This document shows positions 7,813 to 16,422 of a stretch of 64,000 bases of DNA, piece after piece. Position numbers and translations under genes: made by a program. The notes under the pieces were generated by a model. That model was given only the letters and a program-made list of their open reading frames with translations. It had not been told where the DNA came from and did no database searches. How positions within the stretch are numbered: the first letter of the stretch is position 1; each line of letters opens with the position of its first letter. Source of the stretch: DASUPK01 sp963763955 (GTDB lineage: Bacteria; Actinomycetota; Thermoleophilia; Solirubrobacterales; 70-9); the NCBI GenBank assembly GCA_963763955.1, contig CAVXQP010000009.1:124001-188000 (forward strand), in the 5' to 3' direction.

Positions 7813-8364
7813 TCACCCCCCGAGGCGATAAAGGGCGCCGCCGGAGCGGCGGCGGAAGGCCGACGCGAAGAGCCAGGCGGCGCCCCCGAACGCCAACAGG
7901 CCGCCGGCCACGCAGACTGCCGGGTTCAGCTTCGTCCCGACGAAGAGGGCGCCGAAGACCGGCACTCCGACGGCCGCGGAGAGCAGCAAGGTGTGAGAGC
8001 GGTACGCCGCGTAGTGCTCGCGAATCGAGAGCTCGAGGCCGGCGAGCGAGGCGAGGCCCAGCCCGACCGCGATCATCACGAACCCCTGAGGCGGCGGGAC
8101 GAAGAACCCCACCGCCAGAAGGACGAACCCGATGAAGATCACGATCTCCGTCAGCGGGAAGCTGCCCCAGAGCGCCGGCGGCCGATCACCGGAGGGCCGG
8201 CCAGCCGGCCCGCGGGATGCGCGTACTCGGGCGGTACCCGGGCGGGCCGATTCGGTGGCTCGGCCTCCTGACCGGGTAATGCCGAGTACCCGCTCCTCAG
8301 ATCCGGCCGTCCGGCCCTCGGTGGTTCGCCGCCGCCGCTTGCGGCGCTGTCTCTTCGTCGCCAT
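7813..8364 (-). CDS. Hypothetical integral membrane protein with basic N-terminus
   Basis: A 183-residue protein. The first 65 residues are strongly basic and Arg-rich, followed by about four hydrophobic helices (around 70-87, 91-108, 123-143 and 148-166). The helices are rich in Gly, Val and Leu with no charged motif suggesting transport or catalysis. Its start overlaps the stop of the upstream gene at 8364, so the two are likely co-expressed. No family was recognised. Confidence 0.7.
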   Translation of the reverse strand: MATKRQRRKRRRRTTEGRTAGSEERVLGITRSGGRATESARPGTARVRASRGPAGRPSGDRPPALWGSFPLTEIVIFIGFVLLAVGFFVPPPQGFVMIAVGLGLASLAGLELSIREHYAAYRSHTLLLSAAVGVPVFGALFVGTKLNPAVCVAGGLLAFGGAAWLFASAFRRRSGGALYRLGG

Positions 8365-8855
8365 CAGGATTCAGGGGGCCGGAGCCCCTCGGCTAAGGGA
8401 CAACCGGAGGAGATCTTGACCTGCCACCAGCCGAGCAGCATGCCGAGCACGCCCCACTTCGGCTTGGCGTGCCAGTTCTTGCAGCCGGGCTCGCCGATGT
8501 CCTCGTTGTAGACGCGCACCCACTTGTGCGACGCCGGGTCGGCGGACATCGCCTCGATCAGCTCCCGATTCGCCTCCTCGACGACCGCGTATTCGTGGAG
8601 GTCCGCCCTCACCTCCTGGATGCGGGCGGCGAGGGAGTCGCGCACCCTCTCGAGCTCATCCACGGAGAGCATCCGCGGCCCGCCCATCCCCGGGACCGAG
8701 AAGTCGATGCCGTTGCGCGGGAAGGCTGACCCGAACAGCCTGGCGAGGGCGAGCTCCATCGCGGCGATCTGACGGCGCAGGTCAGCGCGAGCGTCCCGCT
8801 CGTCCTGCTCGTAGAGGGCGGTATCCAGGCCGTCCGGCGGTGCCGGCGGGAACAC
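8364..8855 (-). CDS. Hypothetical protein with coiled-coil-like middle and WW/GCP C-terminus
   Basis: A 163-residue protein starting with GTG at 8855, with GAGG four bases upstream. The N-terminal half is helical and charged (about 15-40 and 67-105). The C-terminal part has aromatic and Cys residues (CKNWHAKPKWG, GWWQVKISSGCP) that look conserved, but no family is recognised. The stop shares a base with the start of the downstream membrane protein. It is likely soluble, since no signal peptide or strong membrane helix is seen. Confidence 0.65.
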   Translation of the reverse strand: MFPPAPPDGLDTALYEQDERDARADLRRQIAAMELALARLFGSAFPRNGIDFSVPGMGGPRMLSVDELERVRDSLAARIQEVRADLHEYAVVEEANRELIEAMSADPASHKWVRVYNEDIGEPGCKNWHAKPKWGVLGMLLGWWQVKISSGCPLAEGLRPPES

Positions 8856-8940
8856 GTCCTCATTGCGGCGCGATCAGCACCTCGGGACGATCGAGACGTT
8901 CGAGCAGCTCCTCCGTCATCAGTCCTCCTCTGCGCCCAGT

Positions 8941-9597
8941 CTACGCTCGCAGAGCGCTGCCCGCCACCCAGAGGGCCTCTTCCATGGCTATGTCAGGCAC
9001 GCCGCGGACGCCGATCGCCACCAGCAACACCCGCGCCGTCGCCCTCTTCACGCCCCGGCCCTCGGCGGTGCGGTCGAAGAGGATGCCGAGCGGTCGCTTC
9101 TCGTCCGCGACCACGATGGTCCCGTCCGGGAGCGGCGAGACACGGCCCTCGAAGCCCTCCTCCTCCGCCGAGAGGCGCAGGCCCACCCGGCCCTCGACCC
9201 GATCCGCGTCGAAGGCGCGCAGCGCCACCCCTACCTCGACCATTGCGATGGTGAGCGCGTCGTCCACCCGATTACGGCTCTTGAAGCGTCCGTCGTGAAT
9301 GCGCTCGAAGATCAGCTGCTCGATCGGCGTGCGGGTCGTATCGGGGTCGAGGCCGATGTGCCGGAAGAAGACGCGATAGGCCCAGGGAATCGGCTTCTGG
9401 CGCAGCTGGATCGCCTGCGCCCCGGCGATCCGGTCGCTGAGCAGCCGCAGCTGCTCCCTGAGGGGCTCGGGGCTCCGTCCGGTACGGGTCTCGAGCGCCG
9501 TCGAGACGATCGAGAGGCCCGGGAACTCCTCCGCCAGGGCGGGCTCGATCCAGCCCATCTCGGGCGCGACCTCCCATTCGTCGGGCAGCTCCGCCAT
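8941..9597 (-). CDS. Stand-alone B3/B4 tRNA-binding-domain protein (PheT-like)
   Basis: A 218-residue protein with the B3/B4 domain otherwise found in the beta subunit of phenylalanyl-tRNA synthetase, where it binds tRNA and edits. Supporting segments are YRVFFRHIGLDPDTTRTPIE (the FR..G.DP...R pattern), the RNRVDDALTIAMVE stretch and AFDADRVEG. Free-standing B3/B4 proteins are common, and some are thought to clear mischarged tRNA or bind free amino acids. The ATG at 9597 shares its A with the TGA of the thioredoxin-like gene (TGATG), so the two are coupled. No PheS or PheT is nearby. Confidence 0.8.
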   Translation of the reverse strand: MAELPDEWEVAPEMGWIEPALAEEFPGLSIVSTALETRTGRSPEPLREQLRLLSDRIAGAQAIQLRQKPIPWAYRVFFRHIGLDPDTTRTPIEQLIFERIHDGRFKSRNRVDDALTIAMVEVGVALRAFDADRVEGRVGLRLSAEEEGFEGRVSPLPDGTIVVADEKRPLGILFDRTAEGRGVKRATARVLLVAIGVRGVPDIAMEEALWVAGSALRA

Positions 9598-10314
9598 CAG
9601 CGCAGAGTCTCGGCCCTCCGCTGGGATGCCGCAATCAGGTCGTCGACCTTGGCGAAGAACTGCTGGTCGTCGAGCTGGCCGATCGAGGTGGTGTGCATGA
9701 TGCCGCCGGGATAAGCGTAGACGAAGGTCGGGCACCCTCCCACGCGGTAGAGGTTGGAGAGGGCGCCGTCGCGGTCGAGGCCCACCGGATGGGTCCAGTG
9801 GTGGTCGCGGATCAGCTTCTGGACCTCCGAGGTGCTGTCACGGACGTCGATCGCAAGGAAATTGACCTCGTGCTTGTACCTGCGGTAGGCGCGCTCGAAG
9901 ACGTCCTCCTGGTTCTCGCAATCACCCCCGCGCGTGAACCAGAACGACAGGACGAGGGGCTTGTCGAAGAAATCGCAGACGCCGGATTGCGCCCGGGACG
10001 CTGACCTGGCACGCGGGCGTCCGCACGCTGCCGGACGGACAGGGGATGCGCGCCGCGTCGCAATCGTCCTGGGCGATGTTCGCATCGCCGCCTGCGCCGG
10101 TGCGGGCGTCGGGAACCGCGAACTGCGCCAAGGGCATGTCCCCCTCGTTGGTCGCGCCGAGGACGCCCTTGTTCTTCGTTGAGATCGTGTTGATCCCCGC
10201 GACCGCGATCAGCGCGATGAAAGCGATCCCGACGATCAGCGAGTAGATCGTGGTGCGGCGCGGTCGCTCCTGCGGGCCCTTTCCGGAGCCGCCGTGTCCT
10301 CCGCCGTTCTCCAT
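9597..10314 (-). CDS. Membrane-anchored thioredoxin-like protein, interrupted by a +1 frameshift near 9981
   Basis: The N-terminal part (10314 to about 9985) has a signal-anchor helix (IYSLIVGIAFIALIAVAG, about 23-40) and a Cys pair (DDCDAARIPCP). The C-terminal part, one frame over, has VCDFFDKPLVLSFWFTRGGDC, GLDRDGALSNLYRVGGCPTFV with the cis-Pro, and a thioredoxin-like end. Deleting one base in GCCGG (9981-9985) joins them into a 238-residue TlpA/redoxin-like protein, and the 718-base length (3n+1) agrees. The single Cys in RGGDC instead of CxxC suggests a peroxiredoxin-like or scaffolding role. It is coupled to the B3/B4 gene. A sequencing error is likelier than a true pseudogene. Confidence 0.75.
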
Positions 10315-10328
10315 GGGGGAATGGTCGC

Positions 10329-13052
10329 CTACGAGGGGGATTCGCTCGGTGCGACCCGGGTCGCGCGAGCGCGGGCGGGCAGCGGGAACCCCTCCTCGGC
10401 CCAGACCACGGCCGCCGGCAGCACCAGCATCACACCCGCAAGGGCGACCAGGAGGTCGGCGACCGTGACCAGGCCGAAGTCACGGAGGACGGGCGCCACG
10501 GAGATCAGGCCGATGTCGTCGAGCAGCGGCAGCCCGGCGATGGCCAGGGTTGCGAAGCCCGCGATCGCGGTGAGGCCCGAGGCGAGGACGGCCGCGCCGG
10601 TGCGGAGATAGGTGCGCCGGAGAGCCTCCCCGATGGGAAGGCCCGCGGCGCGCTCGGTCGCGAACCGGGCCGAGAGGATCACGCTGAACTCCGTCGAGAT
10701 GGCGATCACCAGGGCCCCCAACGTCGCCGACATCGGATTGAGCGAGACGCCCAGCGCAGCGACCACCAAGCCGGACCAGCCGGTCGCCATCAGCACCGGG
10801 ATCAACGGTACGACGGCGCGGCGAACCGAGCGGTAGATCGCGGCGAGGACCACGCCGACCGCGAGCAGGCCGGCGAGCGGAAGCCACCAGCGACTGTGGG
10901 AGAGGTCGGTGTTCGCCTGCGCCGCGAGAACCGGGAGTCCCGCGAGCTCGACGGTGGTCCCCGGCGGCGGCGCGGGGCCTCCCGGCGGGTTGATCTGCGC
11001 GCGGATGTCGTCGATCAGGCTCTGCTGGTCGGAGAGCGGCTGGACGCGAATGCCAAAGGCGATGTCGGCCGTGTCGCCGATCGGGGTCGCCCCCGCCGTG
11101 GGGCTGCACGCGCCGCGATGGCTGATCACGATCTGGGTGATGAAGCACGGCAGCGCCTGGACGAGAGCGTGGACGTCGCCCGCGCTCTGGCTGGCCGGCT
11201 GGCCCGAGGTCGAGGACGACGAGGCCGCGGAGGAGCCGCCGAAGAAGTCCGTCAGGGAGAGCGCCGGGCAGATCTGGGCGTCGGCGCAGCTCGGGTTGGA
11301 ACCTGAGAAGCCGTGGCGCGCCAGAACGCGCTGCTGGAAGCCCTCGGCCCAGGAGATCACAGCCGGGCTGGTCGGGTCGGGCGCCCGAATCGTCACGTTG
11401 ACATCGCCCGAGATCCCGCTCTCCTTCTCGAGCTCGTTCAGGTCCTTGAGCGCGGCCAGGTGCGGAGGTGCCAGGTCGCGGATGTCGGTTTCCACGCCGG
11501 TGCCGGCGCTGGCGATCCAGCCACAGACCGCGAGCAGGAGACCGGCCGCCAGCACCCGCCTCGGGCTCGCGATCGCGAGGGCGATCGCGGCGACGGAGGT
11601 GGCCCTGAGGCGGGCTCCGAGCTGCCCGCCGCCTCGCCCACGGGGCGCGGCGGCCGGCGCCGGTCCGCGACGGGCGGAGAGACCGAGAGCCGCCAGCCCG
11701 CCTGTGAGCGCGACCACGAACGCGAGGGCGACTCCGATGACCAGCAGCAGCCCGAACGAGCGGACCAGCGGGCTCGGCGAGAGAGCGAAGACAGCGAAGC
11801 CGGCGACGGTCGCCACGCAAGCTGCGCCGATCACCGGCCCGCCCCCCGCGGCGGCGACGGCAACGGCCCGGCCGGGCGGTGCCCCCTCGGCTCGCGCCTC
11901 GTTGAACCGGGCCTGGAACTGAATCGCGTAGTCCACCGCCAGGCCGACCAGGACCGGGAGCATGGCGATCGCTCCGACGGTCAGTGACCCACCGAAGAGG
12001 CCAACCAGGCCGAGGGTCATCGAGCCGGCCGCGACCGCGACCGCCAAAGGCAGCAGCCTCAGGGGGCGCGGCAGGATGAGGAGGAGGGTCAGCGCCATGA
12101 CCAGGCCGGCGACGCCCAGCAGCAGCAGCGTCTGGCTGCGCAGCTCCCGGGCGCCGGCGTCCACCACCACCGGCGCGCCGGTGACGATGTAGCTGCCGTC
12201 GCTGAGCTTGAAACGGGGATTCGAGACGGCCTGGCGGAAAAGCTCGATCGCCTGGTGGCGCTCGGAGTCCGTCAGGTCCGGGCGCAGGCGGACGATGATC
12301 TGGGCGGCGTTCCTGTTGGGGAAGAGATAGCCGAAGCGCTCCTTGGGCGTGCCCGCCGGCTTCGAACGATCGAAGACGACGCGGCTGACGAAGTTCGGGT
12401 CATCGAGACGCGGCACGGAGGTGATGCCGTACTGGAGCGCCACCTGGATGAGCTGGCGCTGGAACTGGCTGAGCACCTGCTGGGCGGCCGCGGCGCCTGC
12501 CTGCCGCTGCTCCGCGGTCGAGGCCCCGCGCTTGCCGGCTGCCCGCGCCGCCCTCTGGCCCGCCGCCCGGGCCGCCTGGCTGGCGCCGCCGATCTGGCCC
12601 TGCAGTGCCTGCTGGATCCCGGCGACGCTCAGGTAGAGGAACGTGCCGGGGCCGAACACGGAGCGACTGGGGTGGAGCTGGGCGATCCGGTCGCAGACGG
12701 GCGGCAGCGGCTGCTTGTTCCGATGCGGCAATGAAGCGGCCAGCTGGGTTCCGCCGGCGAAGCACTCCTCGAGCTCGAAGAGCGGCTCGAGGTCCTTGGT
12801 GAGCACGAGCTTGCGCAGGTCCTCCTTCGCGAGCACGATCACCGGTTCGTCGCCGAACTTCTCGTGGAAGTCCTGGGTCGCCTTGTATTCGCTCGAGCTC
12901 TTGCTCACGAGCGTGTCGGTGCCGGCGTTCGTGTCAAGCTGCGTTGCCGCGAAGATCCCCGCTCCGGTGAGCGCTACGATCGGGGCGATCAGCAGCCAGG
13001 GCCAGCGCACGGCGACGGTAGCGACCCGCTCGAAGAATCTCCCCGCGTTCAC
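10329..13052 (-). CDS. MMPL/RND-family transporter (HpnN-like)
   Basis: A 907-residue resistance-nodulation-division protein with two repeats. Each has one helix, a large extracytoplasmic domain (about 35-300 and 510-690), and a five- to six-helix bundle. The second RND motif region reads LVGLAVDYAIQFQARFNEAR (about 366-385). The first loop has an Ala/Gln-rich insertion (about 150-195). Relatives include HpnN (hopanoid export) and mycobacterial MmpL lipid exporters; no hopanoid gene is present here. The GTG start is preceded at seven bases by TAACCT, implying a leaderless mRNA. The substrate is unknown. Confidence 0.9.
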   Translation of the reverse strand: MNAGRFFERVATVAVRWPWLLIAPIVALTGAGIFAATQLDTNAGTDTLVSKSSSEYKATQDFHEKFGDEPVIVLAKEDLRKLVLTKDLEPLFELEECFAGGTQLAASLPHRNKQPLPPVCDRIAQLHPSRSVFGPGTFLYLSVAGIQQALQGQIGGASQAARAAGQRAARAAGKRGASTAEQRQAGAAAAQQVLSQFQRQLIQVALQYGITSVPRLDDPNFVSRVVFDRSKPAGTPKERFGYLFPNRNAAQIIVRLRPDLTDSERHQAIELFRQAVSNPRFKLSDGSYIVTGAPVVVDAGARELRSQTLLLLGVAGLVMALTLLLILPRPLRLLPLAVAVAAGSMTLGLVGLFGGSLTVGAIAMLPVLVGLAVDYAIQFQARFNEARAEGAPPGRAVAVAAAGGGPVIGAACVATVAGFAVFALSPSPLVRSFGLLLVIGVALAFVVALTGGLAALGLSARRGPAPAAAPRGRGGGQLGARLRATSVAAIALAIASPRRVLAAGLLLAVCGWIASAGTGVETDIRDLAPPHLAALKDLNELEKESGISGDVNVTIRAPDPTSPAVISWAEGFQQRVLARHGFSGSNPSCADAQICPALSLTDFFGGSSAASSSSTSGQPASQSAGDVHALVQALPCFITQIVISHRGACSPTAGATPIGDTADIAFGIRVQPLSDQQSLIDDIRAQINPPGGPAPPPGTTVELAGLPVLAAQANTDLSHSRWWLPLAGLLAVGVVLAAIYRSVRRAVVPLIPVLMATGWSGLVVAALGVSLNPMSATLGALVIAISTEFSVILSARFATERAAGLPIGEALRRTYLRTGAAVLASGLTAIAGFATLAIAGLPLLDDIGLISVAPVLRDFGLVTVADLLVALAGVMLVLPAAVVWAEEGFPLPARARATRVAPSESPS

Positions 13053-13091
13053 GAGGCGCAGGTTAGGGAGCGAATATGAAGGTCGCGCTAC

Positions 13092-13367
13092 CTAAGCGGC
13101 TCTGAGCTCCCGCCAGCCCTCGCTGGCGAGCGCGACGTACACGCGGCCGTCCGGGCCGCGCCGCTTGAGCACAAGGCCGCGACTGACCGAGCGATAAACG
13201 GCGCGGCGACGATCGGCGTGCGATCGCCTCGGCAATGACGGAAGCAGGTCCGCGAGGAGGCAATAGCCATCACCCGCCTGCTCGACGATCGCCTTGAGCA
13301 CGTGCTCGTCGGTGATGCGCTTGAGCGCCACCGGGCGACGGTAGCGCCACCGCTGGACGAACACCAT
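13092..13367 (-). CDS. Hypothetical small protein, possible winged-helix fold
   Basis: About 91 residues from ATG 13367. ITDEHVLKAIVEQAGDGYCL, then a basic helix (RRSHADRRRAVYRSVSRG) and a beta-hairpin-like end (LVLKRRGPDGRVYVAL) resemble a winged helix. No family was recognised. An upstream ATG at 13466 adds 33 low-complexity residues and looks less natural. It sits between the RND gene and the Mce-type ATPase on the same strand. Confidence 0.4.
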   Translation of the reverse strand: MVFVQRWRYRRPVALKRITDEHVLKAIVEQAGDGYCLLADLLPSLPRRSHADRRRAVYRSVSRGLVLKRRGPDGRVYVALASEGWRELRAA

Positions 13368-13522
13368 CAATGCCGGGCCGTGTTCCCCTGGGCGGTCAGA
13401 GTTCGCAGGGGTGACCGGCCGAGGATCGTGAAGGCTTTCCTGGCCCACAGCCGGGAATGCGCGCATGATTTCACGGCGGGGCCGTCCTTCTTGCCGCTTT
13501 TGAAGTCGGGCCGCGGGCCCGG

Positions 13523-14528
13523 CTAGTCCATCGCCAGGGGGCCCTTGACGTCAGCGTTCAGGAACTGGTTGACGAACTCGTTCTTGGAGTTGAAGAGCTC
13601 GTCGCGAGGGCCCCGACTCCACGATGCGGCCCTTCCAGAGGACGGCGAGGAAGTCGGCGATCCGGCGCGCGGTGCCGAGGTCGTGGCTGATCACCAGGTA
13701 GCAGCCTCCGTTCTCCTCGTGGACCTCGCGGATCAGCTCGCAGAGCAGCGCCGTGCGAACCGGGTCGAGACCCGAGTCGGGCTCGTCGAACATGACGATC
13801 GCGGGGTCGAGCACCAGCGCCCGGGCGAAGCCGGCGCGCTTGCGCATCCCGCCCGAGAGCTCGTTCGGCATCTTGTACATCGCCTCGGCCAGGCCGACCT
13901 CGCGGAGCCGCCGGTTGACGATCTCCTCGATCTCGTCCTCGCTCTTGTCCGTGTGCTGCCGGAGCGGGAAGGCGGTATTGTCGAAGACGTTCATCGAGCC
14001 GAAGAGGGCGCCGTCCTGGAAGAGCAGGCCGAACTTCTTGCGGACCTCGAAGAGCTCGTCGTCGGTCATGTTCGGGATCGACTCGCCGTGGACCAGCACG
14101 TCGCCCGAGTCCGGGTAGAGCAGGCCGACGATGTGCTTGATCAGCACCGACTTGCCGGTACCCGATGGGCCAAGCACCATCGAGATCATGTTGTCGGGGA
14201 GCCCGAGGTTGCAGCCGTTCAGGATCCGCGTGCGGCCGAACTGCTTGACGAGGTCGATGATCTCGATCGCGTCCTTGCCGCCGTGGTCGCGCTTCTGACC
14301 GGTGTGCCACCTGTAGGGATCCGGGTCGTCGGCCTCGACGCCGGGGATGATGTAGTCGCGGGCGGAGAAGTCCTCCTCGCCGTAGCCCTGCGAGGTGAGC
14401 GGGTCGCTCTCCTCGACGGCCTCGGCGTCGGCGGTTGCCTCGTCCTCGCTGACCTCGGGCTCCCGGGGCTCTTCGTCGTCGCGAGAGCGGCGAGTGGTCC
14501 TGCGACTGCTTGTCTCTCGTTCGGCCAA
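13523..14528 (-). CDS. Mce/YrbE-type ABC transporter ATPase (MlaF/Mkl-like), C-terminal +1 frameshift
   Basis: ATPase of a lipid-type importer. An acidic N-terminal extension (about 1-80) precedes the ABC core: Walker A GPSGTGKS, Q-loop LLFQDGALFGSM, signature LSGGMRKR, Walker B AIVMFDEPDSGLDPV and the switch His in VISHDL. It starts with TTG at 14528, after a strong Shine-Dalgarno (AAGGAGGAG). As sequenced, the frame after VESGP becomes unnatural. Removing one base in GGGCCCC (13608-13614) gives the usual ending (RDELFNSKNEFVNQFL) and a stop at 13523; the length is 3n+1, giving 334 residues. It follows two YrbE permeases on the same strand. Confidence 0.88.
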
Positions 14529-14601
14529 CTCTCACTCCTCCTTGCGCGTTTCCTGAACCAATTCTAGGCAGGGGCGAGCGCGGGTCGCGTCGCTCGCCGC
14601 G

Positions 14602-15402
14602 TCAGCCTCCGATCGGGGCGCGCGGATTCGCTCCCCAGAAGACCAGGGTTCCCATCATCCCGATGAGGTGGACGAGCACGATGTTGAGCACCATCGACTT
14701 CGCGGTCGCGGTGCCGACGCCGACCGGTCCGCCGGATGCCGTGTAGCCGTAGTAGCAGCCGACGAGCACAATGGCGGTCGCCATCACCATGCCCTTGATC
14801 AGGCTGAATAAGAGGTCGGGAGGGTTCTGGAACATCCAGAAGATCAGGAAGTAGCCGCCCGAGGAGACGTCGCCGATCTGCTCCACGACCGCGAGCCAGC
14901 TGGCGAAGTAGCCGATCCCCACGGCGGCCAGGTACATGAAGGGGATGGCGATCCAGGCTGCGAGGAGCCGAGTAGCCCCGAGGAAGGTCACCGGCGGCAC
15001 GCCCATCACCTCCAGTGCGTCGATCTCGTCGGAGATCCGCATCGCGCCGAGCTCGGCGACGATTCCGGTGCCGACCTTGGCTGCGAGCATGTACCCGAAG
15101 GCGTATGGGATCACCTCACGCAGGTCGCACCAGGCGGCGAACACGCCGGCGTAAGCGGGCGCACCGACCGAGCGGTTGAAGTAGGCGCCCTCGATCCCGC
15201 ACTGGAGGCCGAGGATGAAGACGAGCCCCCAGATCACGATCGTCGAGCCGAGGATCAGGATGCCGGTCTGGCGGAGGGCCTCCCCGAAGAACTCGAAGAC
15301 GCGACCCCTGTAGACCAGGCCGGCGACGCGGGTGCAGAAGCCGAAGATCTCGCCGATCGAGTTGAGCCAGCCACGCGGGACCGCCAGCCAGCCTGCGTTC
15401 AC
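14602..15402 (-). CDS. MlaE/YrbE-family permease (second of pair)
   Basis: A 266-residue permease of the Mla/Mce lipid transport family with about five to six membrane segments. The conserved cytoplasmic coupling region reads LGAMRISDEIDALEVMGVPP (about 118-137), followed by RLLA and a C-terminal GYTASGGPVGVG. GTG start overlaps the upstream permease stop (GTGA). Together with its partner and the ATPase it forms the membrane core of an Mce-type importer for lipids, sterols or hydrophobic compounds. Confidence 0.92.
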   Translation of the reverse strand: MNAGWLAVPRGWLNSIGEIFGFCTRVAGLVYRGRVFEFFGEALRQTGILILGSTIVIWGLVFILGLQCGIEGAYFNRSVGAPAYAGVFAAWCDLREVIPYAFGYMLAAKVGTGIVAELGAMRISDEIDALEVMGVPPVTFLGATRLLAAWIAIPFMYLAAVGIGYFASWLAVVEQIGDVSSGGYFLIFWMFQNPPDLLFSLIKGMVMATAIVLVGCYYGYTASGGPVGVGTATAKSMVLNIVLVHLIGMMGTLVFWGANPRAPIGG

Positions 15403-16205
15403 TTGATTACCTGCAGCTCGGGGTGAGTCGCGAGCAGCGTCTGGGTGAAGACGTAGTTGAACGCAAAGACGCCCATGAAGGCGATCACGACACCCTCATT
15501 GACGGCTCGACCCACCCCCTCGGCGCCTCCGGACGCAGTCATCCCCTTGTAGGAGCAGACGATCGCGATGATCGCCCCGAACATGGTGCACTTCAGCACC
15601 GATCCCCAGAGGTCGGTGACCGAGGCGTTGTTGAAGAGGGTCGCGAAGAATCCGCCGACCGGCTCGTTGTAGAGCAGCTCCGCGCCGAGCCCTCCGACGA
15701 TGCCGAAGATCAGCGCGTAGATGTCCAACAGCCCCGTGATCAGCATCAGCGCGAGGAAGCGCGGGACGACCAGGTTCTTGATCGGGTCGACGCCGAGCAC
15801 CTGGAGAGCATCCAGCTCCTCGCGGATCTTTCGGGCACCGAGGTCCGCGGTGATCGCCGTGCCGGCGACCCCGGCGACGACCACGGCGGTGACGGAGGGC
15901 GCGAACTCGCGGATCGAGGCGAGCACGAAGAACCCGCCGAGGCGGTCGAGAGCGCCGAACAGCGAGAGGAAGTTCGCGGCCTGCAGGCCGGGCGCCCCGA
16001 AGCCGAAGGCGAGCGTCGAGATCATCATGGGGAACCAGCAGAGCTGGAGGGCGAAGAGGAACTGCCCGATGAACTCACCCCCGTAGGGATACGGCGGGCG
16101 GATCGCGGAGACGACCGTCTTCGCCGTCAGGATCATCATGTCGCCGACCTGCTCGAATAGAGACTTGGCCGGGAGGAACGCCCTGTCGGCTACGGATCTG
16201 ACCAT
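15399..16205 (-). CDS. MlaE/YrbE-family permease (first of pair)
   Basis: A 268-residue YrbE-like permease beginning MVRSVADRAFLPAKSLFEQ. The ATG at 16205 has GGAGGAGA just upstream; longer readings run into the intergenic region and look non-coding. The coupling segment is LGARKIREELDALQVLGVDP (about 136-155), and the C-terminus has GMTASGGAEGVGRAVNEGVV. First gene of the operon YrbE, YrbE, ATPase. In mycobacteria mce genes usually follow the yrbE pair; here none do. Confidence 0.92.
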   Translation of the reverse strand: MVRSVADRAFLPAKSLFEQVGDMMILTAKTVVSAIRPPYPYGGEFIGQFLFALQLCWFPMMISTLAFGFGAPGLQAANFLSLFGALDRLGGFFVLASIREFAPSVTAVVVAGVAGTAITADLGARKIREELDALQVLGVDPIKNLVVPRFLALMLITGLLDIYALIFGIVGGLGAELLYNEPVGGFFATLFNNASVTDLWGSVLKCTMFGAIIAIVCSYKGMTASGGAEGVGRAVNEGVVIAFMGVFAFNYVFTQTLLATHPELQVIK

Positions 16206-16422
16206 TTGCTCTCCTCCGGAGTACGTCCCCCTCGGTGGAGGCCGTGGCCCCGCACGTTCACAGCAAACGGCGACAAAGAAGACCTCGCCGAATGAACGCC
16301 CCAGGAAGATTATGCGATGGGGAGGCCGAGCGCCACCCATAACCGATTTGGGCCTCGGCCAGGCAGAAAAATCCCCGGAACTCACGATTCCCAGCCGGAA
16401 TGACGGGGGTACGGTGCGTGGT

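Noticed and set aside
10612..12734. Plus-strand frames opposite the large RND gene
   Set aside because: Antisense shadows with biased composition and no domain.
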